Counted from the first letter of the stretch, positions 17,649-28,783 are shown. The stretch is DNA of 64,000 nt from Candidatus Finniella inopinata (GCF_004210305.1 NZ_SCFB01000007.1:1-64000), one strand, 5' to 3'. Numbers and translations are program-made. The notes: generated by a model not told the origin, from the letters alone.

Positions 17649-18659
17649 ATGAAAAAGATAAATTCCCTATTTTTAAGTTTTGTCCTGTTTGTTTTCACGA
17701 TTGCTGGCTTGAATGCTGCTGGTAAAGAGGAAGAGAAGACAGAGGGTAGAGCACCAACGCTGGTTACATTGGGTATTGACGGAATTTATGGTCCCCTTTT
17801 CGAGGATATGATGGAAAATGGTCAGTTGCCGAACTTTGAACGGGCCCGAACCATGTCAGCCTGGAAACTTGACGCGCATACGTTTTACAGACCGCATTCA
17901 TTGATTGTATGGAGCGCCTTTTTATATGGTCGCGAGCCGACGGTTGGGGAAAAAGTGAAAGACACTTTTTACGATGTTGGCAGAGAAGAGGTTACAACGC
18001 GTAACCATGGGAAAACAAATTTGTGCAATACTATGGGGGGCGCGGCTTCAACTTTTGTAACAACGAATTGGCCGATTCTCACAAATATTATTCCTGATGC
18101 AGAAACCACCAAACAGCCTATAGTTTCAACATCAACTGGCGACGAACAAAACGACACAGCTGTGTTAGCCGCCATTCAAAACGCAATCAACAGTCAAAAA
18201 TATACATCGATCTTTGCCCATCTTGATTATTCGGATAGTGTTGCCTGGCATGAAAGCGTAACAAATGGTGCCTATGCTGATGCTTTAAAGGTTATTGATA
18301 AGGGATTGGGGGATATTTTGGACAATCCAAACCTTGATTTTAAAAATCGTGATTATTTGTGTATTACGTCAGATCATGGTCGACACAGTTGGTTCGCCCT
18401 TAGTTGTATTATTCCAAGCTGTTGGGCACCGGGGAAAAAACATGACTGCCTATATTGCGAAACGGTTAGAAATATTCCCGTCTTTGTGGCAGAGCCTGGG
18501 ATCAACCATCATGAGATAAAGGAACCACTTTCTATTGTTGATGTGGTGCCATCGATTCTTGCCTTGATGGGCAAAGACAAAGGGGATATGACGGGGAAAG
18601 TCGTTGATTTTAAAGGTTTAGGAGTGCTTAACCCGATTGACTGCCGAAGCTGCCCATAA
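17649..18659 (+). CDS. Secreted alkaline phosphatase-superfamily phosphodiesterase-like protein
   Basis: 336 aa from the ATG at 17649; a GTG one codon earlier is possible. The signal peptide is about residues 1-24 (SLFLSFVLFVFTIAGLNAA). The metal-site pattern of the superfamily is visible: D44 in LGIDGIYG, an Asp and His in DYSDSVAWH (about residues 193-201), and D242, H243 and H246 in SDHGRHSW. The nucleophile is probably a Ser or Thr in the RPHSLIVWSAFLYG region. It resembles the type I phosphodiesterase/nucleotide pyrophosphatase group, but the exact substrate cannot be read. Paired Cys residues near the C-terminus (SCIIPSCW, DCLYC, DCRSC) suggest disulfides and periplasmic or extracellular location. 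Confidence 0.75.
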   Translation: MKKINSLFLSFVLFVFTIAGLNAAGKEEEKTEGRAPTLVTLGIDGIYGPLFEDMMENGQLPNFERARTMSAWKLDAHTFYRPHSLIVWSAFLYGREPTVGEKVKDTFYDVGREEVTTRNHGKTNLCNTMGGAASTFVTTNWPILTNIIPDAETTKQPIVSTSTGDEQNDTAVLAAIQNAINSQKYTSIFAHLDYSDSVAWHESVTNGAYADALKVIDKGLGDILDNPNLDFKNRDYLCITSDHGRHSWFALSCIIPSCWAPGKKHDCLYCETVRNIPVFVAEPGINHHEIKEPLSIVDVVPSILALMGKDKGDMTGKVVDFKGLGVLNPIDCRSCP

Positions 18660-18704
18660 AACGGGGAGCGGGGGAAATATGAGGTATTCCCCCCTGCTCT
18701 TCCT

Positions 18705-19700
18705 CTAAGACTGAATGTTCTGCGACTCCACAATCGCATTGTAAAATATGAAAAACCAACGCATAGAAGAGTTTTTTTGAAGACCAAGCAAACCTTTACT
18801 TTCGGCTTTGATAAGAGTTTCTTGAGCGTCTTTTTTTCCAATTTTTGCCCGCCTCACCAGATACCAAAGTCCTATCTTATCATCGAATCCAAGCTGTCGA
18901 GTCGCTGCGGCATAATTAATCTGGTCTTGTGCTTGCTGGTCACCAGCTTGCGCCAATTTCTGTAGTGCTCGATATGCTTTCACATTACAAAATTTAGGAT
19001 TTATTTGAATGATGGTTTCCTGGGGTTGAGAAAGAGAATTAAGAGGTGCTGAAGGAGTCCTATCTACAACATCAACAAGCTGTTGGAAGGCATTTACATC
19101 CTTTCTTTGTAGGCAGTACAACAGACACTTTAACTTTGTATTACAATCAATTCTTGACCAATTTTCAGAGATGGCTTTTGCAATATTCCGTTTGGCTTCA
19201 ATGGTGATTGCAGAGCCGGCTTTTGTAAATACTTCGAAACCTTCAGCATACCGTTCTGCAGCCATCAAAAGATAACCTCGTAAGGCCATGAAAATTTGGG
19301 GCGCACAACCAGCCTTTAAACGATGAAGAAAATCAGTGTCATGACTAAGGTTCTGTCGATTTTGAAGCAATCTATAGAAGTTATCTTCTAGAAAGTCTTT
19401 AGGATTTCTGAAGAAGATAGAAGAATCAATTCTAAGCGGAACCCTCACTAGGTCGGATGCGGGCTGGTTGTGATGCTGCGCGGGAATTATAGCAGGAACT
19501 GGGTTGACAAAAACTTCTGTCGCAATAAAGGGGGCGGACCTTGTATAGGGGGTTTCTTCCCGCTTTCTTTTCTCTCCATGTAACTTTGTTGCCTTGTTAC
19601 CTGATAAAGAGGTTTCGGGGGATTCAGAAGCTTTAAGGAGACTTGTATCAATAATGAACAGAAGGATGATTAAGAGGGGGCCCCTTAAATGGTTACGCAT
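18705..19700 (-). CDS. Secreted protein of unknown function with helical repeats
   Basis: 331 aa with an N-terminal signal peptide (GPLLIILLFIIDTSLLKASES). It is followed by a polar, probably disordered segment (residues about 25-60) and a helical body with Sel1/TPR-like features (ALQKLAQAGDQQAQDQINYAA, RAKIGKKDAQETLIKAES). I do not recognise a family. It converges with the phosphatase-like gene. The Sel1-like character would fit protein-protein binding, which is inference. Confidence 0.6.
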   Translation of the reverse strand: MRNHLRGPLLIILLFIIDTSLLKASESPETSLSGNKATKLHGEKRKREETPYTRSAPFIATEVFVNPVPAIIPAQHHNQPASDLVRVPLRIDSSIFFRNPKDFLEDNFYRLLQNRQNLSHDTDFLHRLKAGCAPQIFMALRGYLLMAAERYAEGFEVFTKAGSAITIEAKRNIAKAISENWSRIDCNTKLKCLLYCLQRKDVNAFQQLVDVVDRTPSAPLNSLSQPQETIIQINPKFCNVKAYRALQKLAQAGDQQAQDQINYAAATRQLGFDDKIGLWYLVRRAKIGKKDAQETLIKAESKGLLGLQKNSSMRWFFIFYNAIVESQNIQS

Positions 19701-19811
19701 AAAAATAAAGTTTCAGTTCGACTATGATAAATTATGTTGATGAAATTGCTTCGTTGTAAAGCCCTATCGTGTTTCCCCTGTAGAGTTCATCATGGGATGG
19801 GACAAGGCTTC

Positions 19812-20303
19812 CTAAGTCGATAATATTTTGCCAAGAATAACAACCAAAGCCGACATAATACCCGCCATAACGTCGTCAATCATAATCCCAAACGAAGCTG
19901 TTGATAGACTTTGGGAGAGACGGTGATCCAACCAACCAATGGGCCACGGCTTTACGATGTCAAAAAACCGAAATGCCAAAAAACACAAGACGTACAAAGG
20001 CCAAGTCAACGGACAAAAAAGCTGCACCAACAACAGTGTCAACCAAATGCCCGCGACCTCGTCAATGACGACGCAGCTGGGGTCACAATCTATGAAATGC
20101 GATTGTTTTAAAAATTGATGGCTGCTTATCCAACCCACTACAAATAAAACTCCCAACCCAAGCCATAAAGCATACGGGGGAAGGTTTAAGGATGCAAAAA
20201 ATAGAAAAACAAAGAAACCAGCCACAGTTCCAGCCGTTCCCGGCGCTTTTGGAAAAAAACCGACACCTGCAAACGAGGCCAGAAAGAGGGGGGTGGAAAT
20301 CAT
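19812..20303 (-). CDS. pgpA: Phosphatidylglycerophosphatase A
   Basis: Dephosphorylates phosphatidylglycerol phosphate to phosphatidylglycerol in the inner membrane. At 163 aa it is of usual length. Family motifs: GVGFFPKAPGTAGT near the N-terminus, VIDEVAGIW in the middle, FRFFDIVKPWPIGWLD, and the C-terminal IMIDDVMAGI, which supplies metal-binding acidic residues. Several membrane segments are present. It lies just downstream of the initiator tRNA on the same strand. Confidence 0.93.
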   Translation of the reverse strand: MISTPLFLASFAGVGFFPKAPGTAGTVAGFFVFLFFASLNLPPYALWLGLGVLFVVGWISSHQFLKQSHFIDCDPSCVVIDEVAGIWLTLLLVQLFCPLTWPLYVLCFLAFRFFDIVKPWPIGWLDHRLSQSLSTASFGIMIDDVMAGIMSALVVILGKILST

Positions 20304-20317
20304 AAATTAGGGAAATT

Positions 20318-20394
<77 letters not shown>

Positions 20395-20565
20395 TCAAAA
20401 GTATTGAGTTATATTTACTTCATTTATTTTTCAAAAGCAATGGAATTTAAAAAAATAAAAAACTTAAAGGGGATTTTTTGCGGTTTTGGATGAAAATTGG
20501 AGACGGAAACAAAAGAAGGGAGGGGCCCCAAAAAAGTATTTGGACCGGCCCCCCATCTTTAGTTC

Positions 20566-23500
20566 TTATGATGCAGTAATAGGGTATTTATCTCCTTGGC
20601 CAGGATTAATGGTAAGAGTTACAGCCACCGCACTTGTCAGGTCCAAAATCCCCTGGGCGACCCAATTTGTAGTCGTATTGCCCAGGTAATTCGTGGTTTT
20701 CCAAAGCTGCCATGCGTATGGTAATCCTACGGGTAGGGCTGCAGAACCCGTCCATGCCCATGAAGCAAGGCTAGAGGTAGAAGCGCTTGCAAGATTGGCC
20801 GCAGTAATAGCTGTGTTATTGCTATTATTGAGGAGAATGTTAGTCGGCGTTGATTCTGAGGTGTTAAAAAATGGCTGATTTACCCCAGAGCCTCTCCAGC
20901 TAGTGTTTGGCTTACCATACTTGATCAAAAGACCTTCTCCAACTTTTGTTACTGATACTGGCGCTTGAAAGGTAACCGCTGCATATTGGACACCAGATAC
21001 ACCACTCCAAAGCCCTGTCGGATTATAATTCAAGGGTCCTAACACAATGCCATTTGTTACGGGGCTAAGCTTCAGGTTATATTTTGTAATTAGGGCGTTC
21101 AGGGGCGCTAAAAGGCTTGTAATATTACTACCCGTTGGCAAAGATCCATAGGTTGCCACGGTCACGAAGCCTGAACCTGGGAAGGTCGTTGCCGACATTG
21201 CTGATGTATCCAAAGTTGTTGGAAGGGTCAGCTGACCAGTCACATTCAAGCTTCCAGCCGTTCCGTTTCCAGCCGATAACAGCCAGCTGCTTCCTGGGTT
21301 AAACGTCAAAGTATTGGCATAAATCGTTCCAAATCCGCCCAGGGTGCCTTTGGTGGCAGGCAAAGGTTCACTTCTATAATAAGGATTGGGGTTTACATAA
21401 GGAACAGAACCTACATTGATGGTCCCTTGTGCCCCCGAACTGGGTCCCCACTTGGCAGCCGAATTAGATGATGTCCCACCAATGATGAGTTTGCCACTCG
21501 TGATGTTGGTGTTGCCCAACCATTGGCCGTTGTTCGTGTTCAAGACCAAATCCGGCGCCACCTCCGCCCCAAAAAAACCTGTCCCCATTTTAATGAAGCT
21601 GGCACTGGAGTCTTTACAGGCAAAATCGTTATCGCCTACTGCTGGTACGGCAATGTTAGAAGGATTCACGATGATCGCTTTCGGTTGGGACATACCATAT
21701 CCGTAGAAGGAGTAAGCAAGGTTCCCAGAAGCCAAGTACACAGCCCCGCCTGCTGTTGTCGCTGTGTTCCCTGGTCCGGCAAACTGACTGCCCCCTGCCG
21801 AAGTAGTATCGCTGTTAAACGCCACACCGGTAAGGGTCACGCCACTTGCTGAATAAATGGCCCCTCCAACGGCGCCAGGCCCTGTAGCCCTGTTCCCCGT
21901 AAAGGTCATTGGGCCAGAAGATGTTAGCAACGACTTGACAGACACAGCCCCGCCATTTCCTGCGTTTGAGTTGCCTGCAATGCTAACCTGATAGCCAAAA
22001 ATGCTCACGTCTGTATTGGCAGCATTAATGAAACCCGCCTGATTTGTACTAGAAAAGCCTGTAACGGTTAGGTTAGAGGGATATAGGGCCATGCTTCCCG
22101 CCGCTGAAGAGGTAAAAAGTGACTGAGGATTTGATGGTGTTCCCGCTGTTCCAGGTGATATCGTCGTCCCCCCTAACGCACCCGCAAGGGTAAGCGAGGC
22201 TGGGATTGATAATGTGGTTGACACGATTTCAGATTGCGCAGTCCCAGTAAGAAGTATGGAATAGGGGCTTGTTGTGTTGGAAACGGCATTCTGGATGGTG
22301 TTGTATGGTCCCCCCGAAACCAGCGGCGTACTTATAGAGGGATTTGAACCCAAAAGTTTCGAAGATCCAAGCTGGTCCTGGTGAATAGGGGACGAAGCAG
22401 CAGAAAGGGCAAGAGGAACCGAAGCAGCTGGTGCTGTAACGGTCAAGATAAGCTGATTGGAACCGTCCACACTTTGGCTCGAAAAACTCATGTTACGAAT
22501 ACCCAGTGGATTGAAGACCAGCTGAGAATAGCTTGGCCAATCAACCGTTCCAGTCAAGGACCCATACGTCGCCACCGTATAAGTGCCAGCTGGGATGGTT
22601 GCTCCTTCAAGCCCAAAATTAAGAAATCGAATCTTTGTAGGAAGAGTCAGCGCAGCACCTACATTCAAAAGTAGTGGTGTTGTTGACGGAGTACCAAGGC
22701 CCAAATGCCAAACGCTGCCAGATAAAAAGTTTACGATGTTGGCATAAATCCGCCCATATCCCCCCAGAGTACCTTCCGATGTAGGTAAAGGATCAGAACT
22801 TCCGGTATTAATATGACCTACAGTGATCGTTCCAGTTGCCCCTGAACTGGGTCCCCACTGGGCTGTTGAACCAGCAAAGTATCCAACAAAAAATTGACTA
22901 GAATTGATATTGGTATTGCCCAACCATTGGCCGTTGTTCGTTTCAAAGTTCAACTGCCCGGTTCCATTTTTATTGAATGTGGAAGCAGCTACACCGGCGA
23001 AATCATTATCCCCTACCATCGCAGGGGTAGAATTGGGACGTATCTCGACAAAATTATTTAATGTGTAATTGAGGTTCCCACCCGCCATGTATAAAGCTCC
23101 GCCTGCTGTTGTCGCAGTGTTCCGACTAAACTGAGTATCCGTCAGATTCACGTCGCCACCATATGAATAAATGGCCCCACCAGTACCACCTGGGCTTAAA
23201 GCTGTATTCCCGGTAAATGTCACGGCACCAGAAGCAGTTAGGCCATGCTCGGCATAAATGGCCCCTCCGTTGGAATTTGCACCAGAGGCACTGTTCCCAG
23301 AAAAGAGCACAGTCGAGGCGCCTGGCGGACTGATGGTTAAACCGTTAGAGGAATGGATGCCCCCCCTATCACGGCTGTATTGCCCGTAAATGTTGCCGTG
23401 TTGTTAATCACTATGCTGTTGCTACCAACTGAAATCTGCGTATTAATGGCCCCACCTTCATAGATAGATTGGTTATTTGTAAAGGCGGTTGGGCAGTTAA

Positions 23501-25793
23501 AGGTTAAGTTTCCATATGTGCCCGTGCAGAAAACACCCCCTCCACCACTGAAAGCCTTGTTGTTTTGAAAAGTGACCGGACCAACACCGTTAAATGTTTG
23601 GGTCCCTTCTGTTCTGACAGCCCCACCATAAGAGCTGGAGTTGCCATCAAACGTTACAGGACCACCAGCAGTAACACTTAAGTTTCCAGAACCACCAAGA
23701 ATGCTTGAATAATGACAATCTTCAGAATAAAAACCCTTAAAGGTTATATTATTAAGCGTCACAGTGAGAGGATTTGATGTATAAAAAAGGCGTAATGGAT
23801 TTGCAGCTGTAGCTGTCGAACCTGCTAATGCGGGTGATATCGTTGTTCCAGATCCAGACAAGACACCTGTAATAGTCAGCGCAGAGCAAGAGGATAGATC
23901 ACTTACAAGAGGGACGGTCGTTACTGTCGTCACGTAATTTTGCGGCGGCTGGTAAGTAACGGTCGCCGGTGGCTCTGAAAGGGCTGCAGTTGTGAGTGTT
24001 ATGGAAGGCGCGGTATCGGGAGAACTTTCTTGGGAAGCTGCGCGAAGGGCATCGTGAAGGCTGTAATAAAGAGCGCTTGGAGTACTAGATAAACTAACAG
24101 TAGGGACTTGGGTTTGCAGTGAAAGACCTCTCACAGTGTTACCATTAACTATTGGAACAAATTGTAGGCTGTAAGGTAACAGTAGAGAATTCAAAGTTGT
24201 CAAATTACCTAAGTTTGTACAACTTCCAAAACTAGCGACAGGATAATAGGCAACAGCTGAATAAGTCGTCTTAGTTAGGCCCGTCAAATCAAGTGTTGAG
24301 GGCAAAGTCAGCGCACCGGTTATGATTAAGGGGTTCGCGGCGGACATCTTCCAGGTACTGCCAAGATTAAACAACAGGTTTGTTGCAGTAAGGGCAGGCG
24401 CTGTTGAGAACCCACTGAATGTGACCCCTGAGCCCAGGGCATACGTGGTAACGGTAATGGCCCCAGTTCCCGAAAGTGATCCTCCGCTGTTCAAGGTAAG
24501 GGTGTTGGCGTTAATCGTGCCCGACCCGCCCAATGTGGCCGGATTTGTTCCATCACCCACGGTGATGTTGCCTGCCCCTGAACTGGGTCCCCAAACAGCA
24601 TTAGCCCCGGGGTAAGTGGTACCACTTACGGTGCTATCATGCCCCACAATCATTGTCCCTTCACTAACGACGGTATCCCCCAACCAATTAGAATTGTTCG
24701 TATTCAACACCAACGTTCCAGGCCCTGATTTTGTGAATGTGGATGAATTGCTCTCGCAGGCTATATCGTTATTACTAAAGCTTACCGCACTACCACTATT
24801 TACAGCATCTGGGTTTACTACAAGGGGATTACTGGAAGGATGAGTAACGCTTACCCTATAGGTAAGATCTTTCCCCTTCATGTACACAGCCCCACCAAGG
24901 GCATTGCCGCCAGTTTGGGCAGAAGCATAATTCCCGCTAAAAACGGTATCGGTTAATGCCAAATTACCGTTATCATAATAAATTGCACCGCCCCTGGCAG
25001 AACCGGTGCCACCAGTCGCAAAGTTGCCAGTAAAGGTTGCGCCACTTGTAATTGTTAGACTATTTGCTACAGCATAAACAGCCCCGCCCCTACCAATACA
25101 ATTATTACCCCTAAAAATCAATTGGCTGGTAGGTGATGTACAAGTGAAAGTCGAGACGCTTTGAGGATTCATATAAATGGCTCCCCCAAATCCATTGGCT
25201 GACTTATTTTCAAGGGTCAGAGAGCCATTTATGTTAAGATTTAGACCATTATAAGCATCAATCGCCGGGAAAGAATCGCCCTTGTTATTTTGAAAAAGAA
25301 CAATTCCGATGATATTAAGAGTGCCTGGTAACCCTCCATTAGCAATGGTAAGGACACCTTTTTGCAAGTTCCATTCATGAAAAGTTACATTATTGAGGGT
25401 AACGCTAGCACCATTACCAATGTTGAGTAGTCTAGCATCATCATTCGAAGTCGATGATCCAAATGATCCAGGTGATCCTGAAGATTTGATGACCCTAACA
25501 GTAGATCCATCGGATGCAATGGTAATATCCGTAAAAGAGGAAGAGTCATCTACTTGACTGTTTTCTGCAGTATCATCCCCTGTAAGGACAATGTATGGCC
25601 TAGTTGTGGGAGTAAAACTTAGGCCTGTTCTACCACCAGCTGCAGCCTCTGTAAGCGCGTTTGCAATTGTGGCGGGACTAACATTTACATCAAGTTGATT
25701 AGAAGTTGAACTATCATACAGTTGCACAGTCGCCCCATACGCCGCCGAAAAAGCTGACAGGCTGACGCCTAATAAAAACACACTGGATTTCAT
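20566..25793 (-). pseudogene. Giant Pmp/autotransporter-like repeat protein, frameshifted at a G7 tract
   Basis: Two frames (25793 to 23337, 818 aa; 23310 to 20566, 914 aa) are one gene. On the coding strand a run of seven G (23360-23366 on + as C7) shifts the frame; eight G, or five, would join them through GGGIHSSNGLTISPPGASTV into a protein of about 1740 aa. A signal peptide (MKSSVFLLGVSLSAFSAAYG) and GGGGA ribosome binding site open the gene. The body repeats chlamydial Pmp-like motifs (GGAIY, FTGN) and autotransporter-associated strand units (LNTNNGQWLGNTNI, LGGFGTIYAN) in about three modules. No C-terminal beta-barrel is visible. The last 140 residues form a separate domain shared with the gene at 42521. 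It may be phase-variable or simply broken. Confidence 0.8.
23360..23366 (-). repeat. G7 homopolymer tract causing a frameshift
   Basis: Seven consecutive C on + (G on the coding strand). Downstream coding resumes in the frame that needs one extra G. See the finding on slipped-strand phase variation. Confidence 0.8.
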
Positions 25794-26214
25794 TGTAATT
25801 CCCCATAGTAAATAAATCTTTTTTATTGTGATTATGGATAATATTGTTTAATATATTGTTAATGATGGGGGTTTTTGATAATAAAAATACATGGATGGCC
25901 AGGCCCTTTGGGCGGACGCGCCATAACGAGGGGCGGCAGGTGCCAGTTTTTCATTCCCGCAAACACTCGAATCTAGAACAATCCAACTGGCCCCAGAATG
26001 ATACTCTCTGACGACTCTAAAGGCCTCTAAGTCCTAGTTTATATATACCTAAGTATTTTTTTCTGACAGATACTTTCCCAAAACCAGTCTATGTTCAACT
26101 CTATCGGGTTCACAAATTCTTTATCACCAGCGCCTTCAACCAATGGAGACATGTAATAAGAGCAGGAATTCGATAAATAATTTTTACTTATATTGTTTTA
26201 AATGGAGAAAAGTG
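25794..26214. other. Intergenic region with REP-like repeats and a possible coding relic
   Basis: The region between divergent genes holds a dispersed repeat (25889-26001). It also holds a minus-strand frame ending at 26039 (MSPLVEGAGDKEFVNPIELN from 26152), which reads like the end of a gene not otherwise present. Support for the relic is only its amino-acid composition. Confidence 0.3.
25889..26001. repeat. Dispersed palindromic repeat (REP-like)
   Basis: Contains the ACATGGATGGCC...CGCCATAAC block also seen near 44473 and 56222, and then a degenerate TCATTCCCGC...CCAACTGG block like those at 6729 and 61227. Confidence 0.45.
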
Positions 26215-26829
26215 TTGAAAAGGTTTTTGTTGCTGCCATGTTTGCTTGCCTGTTTAAGTTCTGTTTGCGTGGGGTTAGACCCGAACGAACTGCCAATCCC
26301 CCGCAATAGCGCGGGAGAGCGGAAATTAGCCGATCTTAAGCCGAATGAAATTTGGCAACCTAATGACAAGAATGAATTCGAAAGTTCCTTTGTTCATTGT
26401 GCATTCAGAAAAATGATCGAGGAATATCCAGGAGACAATACCGGGAAATTCCTTAAATTCCCGCAGGAAATTCGGTGGCCTGTTTCGTATGAATTTTATA
26501 GGCTTCATGAAATTCCAGGTGCAAGGAACATTCTTAATGGCTTAAGTGTCGACGGTATCCTGCCTGGATTTAATACGTGGCGTTTGGATATACAGGGTCA
26601 CACCGATGATTATGTGAATATTCAGCTGCAATATGGCATTGGAAATGGAAGCAGAGGCGGCGCACTCGCATCGATTAATGTTAGAAAAGGAGTCAGATGG
26701 CATCTTTGTCATCTTTATTACGTGTTAGCCACAAGTTATTTAAATAGCCCTCAAACATTTGATGTTGATGATCCTATATTTAGTGAAGGCAAAGAAAGCG
26801 CGCGGAAACGACCAAGGTACCAAAAATAA
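26215..26829 (+). CDS. Small secreted protein of unknown function
   Basis: I place the start at the TTG at 26215 because GGAGA lies 6 nt upstream and the product then opens with a standard signal peptide (MKRFLLLPCLLACLSSVCVG). The longer frame from 26143 adds 24 residues without a leader-like function. The mature part is about 185 aa and includes LPIPRNSAGERKLADLKPNE and a beta-rich segment (FNTWRLDIQGHTDDYVNIQL), and ends in a basic tail. The phrase LKPNEIW resembles LQPREIW in the secreted protein at 50257, so the two may belong to one loose family. No known domain recognised. Confidence 0.6.
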   Translation: MKRFLLLPCLLACLSSVCVGLDPNELPIPRNSAGERKLADLKPNEIWQPNDKNEFESSFVHCAFRKMIEEYPGDNTGKFLKFPQEIRWPVSYEFYRLHEIPGARNILNGLSVDGILPGFNTWRLDIQGHTDDYVNIQLQYGIGNGSRGGALASINVRKGVRWHLCHLYYVLATSYLNSPQTFDVDDPIFSEGKESARKRPRYQK

Positions 26830-26908
26830 ATATCTAGTCATGGAATTTTTTTTAAAGGCGTGGTACAAAGGTTGATTATACAAATTTTAGAAAGGAGTTG
26901 AGTTTTCA

Positions 26909-27112
26909 GTGGAAGTTATCGTTCGTGATAACAATGTCGACCAAGCGTCGCGTGTATTAAAAAAAAGAATGCAGCGGGAAGGAATTTATCGAGAGATGAA
27001 GTTGCGTCGGCATTTTGAAAAACCTTCGGAGCGCCGTGCGCGCGAGAAGTCAGAAGCCACCCGTCGTCATCGCAAGTTGATGCGCAAGCGCTTTGATAGA
27101 GAAGGGTACTAG
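26909..27112 (+). CDS. rpsU: 30S ribosomal protein S21
   Basis: 67-aa basic protein of the small ribosomal subunit, near the site where mRNA pairs with 16S rRNA. The opening [20 protein letters not shown] and the Arg/Lys-rich C-terminus ([20 protein letters not shown]) are diagnostic. The start is GTG at 26909 with AAGGAG 11 nt upstream. A strong terminator follows at 27156. Confidence 0.95.
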   Translation: MEVIVRDNNVDQASRVLKKRMQREGIYREMKLRRHFEKPSERRAREKSEATRRHRKLMRKRFDREGY

Positions 27113-27155
27113 TTAATCTAGCCCTCTTTTCGTCCACCGAATACCAAAGAAAAAA

Positions 27156-27184
27156 AAGCCCGCTGAAATTCAGTGGGCTTTTTT
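27156..27184. terminator. Bidirectional rho-independent terminator
   Basis: The 12-bp stem AAGCCCGCTGAA/TTCAGTGGGCTT has a run of A on one side and T on the other, so it can serve both rpsU (+) and the convergent gene ending at 27206 (-). Confidence 0.88.
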
Positions 27185-27205
27185 ATTGGGTTGAGAGAGT
27201 TACTT

Positions 27206-28783
27206 CTAATCGAAACTGTCATAATATTGTTTTGTTGATTGTATTTGAGCTTTGTTCATTCCTAGCCTTGAGCCAAAGTTTGAATCAATCAGATCATCAC
27301 AGTCCTTCAACCCCCGAGTCGCCGCAATAAAGCAATGGGCTTTGTGGCTATTGAATAGGTTCTCATGATCGCGGGACTTTAAAAAGCCTGCAGATTTAAA
27401 TGCCGCATCCAGGTATATTCTGGCCAGGCTTTCAAGGGCATTCTCAACTTTACTAGCAGCAGCTAGTAAGGCTCTTTGGCCGCTCTGGCGTAAAGCTGGG
27501 ATCATGACGGCCAATTCAGCCGCCGTGGCTTGGCGACGAAGGTCAATACCAATGCGCCCACCGGTGGCTAATGTATCCTCTGCCATCTCCGCAATTGCTT
27601 TTAAAACATCTGGAGAAGCATCTTCATTGTCTTTGCTTAAGACCTGAGTACAACGACGAACCAACTTCACAGCGGCGGGCAGGTTATCGTCTCCCATCTC
27701 TCTGGCTTTAAGGGTCCAATTATTGTCCGCATGACTATCGTTGAGGCTATGAGCGCGATGGCTGACGGCCAGGTCGAACAAGTCGCCATATTGATTGGCT
27801 TTGGCTTGAGTTTTTACAAACGTGTAATCAGGGTTTGAATCCCAGGAATAAGCACTAAAAAGCTTATAACTACTGCCAGACCACGATACCAATTTCTCTT
27901 CCCGGCTATTCGTGGTTAATGAAGAAGAAGGAGCACCACCTAAGAAACCAAGGAAGTTAGAAACAAAGGCTTTTTCTTGCTGTTTTACCGTTTTCAGTTC
28001 TTTAAGTTGCTGGCGGGCTTTACGTACCTTCCAGAGGCCTTGGACAATTGGGGCATTTTCATTTAGTTTAGCTTCCCATTCTGCCTTTGCAACTTGGAGA
28101 GCTTCCGCTTCTTTACGCTTTATTTCTGAAAGACGTTCTGCCTCAATCCGGGCTGTCTCAATCTGTTCTGCCTCTTGCGCTTTTAGTTTTTCCTCAGCTT
28201 TGCGTTCATTTTCAACACGAACTCTTTCTTCCGCATCCTTGCGTTCTTGTTCCTCTTTCTGCTGTTTCAGAGTTGCCAATTGCCTGGATAGATTAGACTG
28301 CGTCGCTTCTAGGGTTTGTTGAGTAGTTGTTAAATTTTGAAGTGCTGTAAGTTTTTGGCCAAGTGACTTTAATTTATCCCAATGCGCTTGTTTTTTATCC
28401 TTAGATAGCCATGCTGCTTCCTTTATCTGTTGGGCTTCTTTAATAGCACTTTGAGTTCTTGTAATAAAATTACCTAATGACGTGGAGTTTGCGTCAGAAA
28501 ATGCCCTCAAGCTGCTCGCAAGGGAATAGCCACTACTGTTTATTATGTCGCTAATCTCATTAGCGTTGTTTACAATACCTGCGCTCTCAGTCTTAATTTG
28601 TTTAATAAAGGCTTGAATTTGATTAGGTAACTTTGATAACTCAGCCGCTTTCAAATCTATTTTCTGCTGTAGCGATGTTTCAGTTTCTGCTGGCTGAGAA
28701 GCAGATGACGACCCCATTGCCCCCGTTGCTTGCACAACAAAGCAGGCCGCGAATAAGAAGCTTTTGATAATTTTGTTGTCCAT
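27206..28783 (-). CDS. Secreted coiled-coil protein of unknown function
   Basis: 525 aa. A signal peptide (IKSFLFAACFVVQATGAMG) is followed by a long helical region. Residues about 140-270 are a strong coiled coil rich in Lys, Glu, Gln and Ala (QQKEEQERKDAEERVRVE). The C-terminal 220 residues look globular and helical (ELAVMIPALRQSGQRALLAAA). No catalytic motif found. It is convergent with rpsU. Together with the other lone signal-peptide genes in the window it is a candidate host-interaction or envelope protein; that is inference. Confidence 0.6.
   Translation of the reverse strand: MDNKIIKSFLFAACFVVQATGAMGSSSASQPAETETSLQQKIDLKAAELSKLPNQIQAFIKQIKTESAGIVNNANEISDIINSSGYSLASSLRAFSDANSTSLGNFITRTQSAIKEAQQIKEAAWLSKDKKQAHWDKLKSLGQKLTALQNLTTTQQTLEATQSNLSRQLATLKQQKEEQERKDAEERVRVENERKAEEKLKAQEAEQIETARIEAERLSEIKRKEAEALQVAKAEWEAKLNENAPIVQGLWKVRKARQQLKELKTVKQQEKAFVSNFLGFLGGAPSSSLTTNSREEKLVSWSGSSYKLFSAYSWDSNPDYTFVKTQAKANQYGDLFDLAVSHRAHSLNDSHADNNWTLKAREMGDDNLPAAVKLVRRCTQVLSKDNEDASPDVLKAIAEMAEDTLATGGRIGIDLRRQATAAELAVMIPALRQSGQRALLAAASKVENALESLARIYLDAAFKSAGFLKSRDHENLFNSHKAHCFIAATRGLKDCDDLIDSNFGSRLGMNKAQIQSTKQYYDSFD

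Noticed and set aside
24322..24843. Plus-strand frames inside the Pmp-like gene
   Set aside because: They are shadows of the repetitive Gly/Asn/Thr-rich coding sequence on the minus strand.
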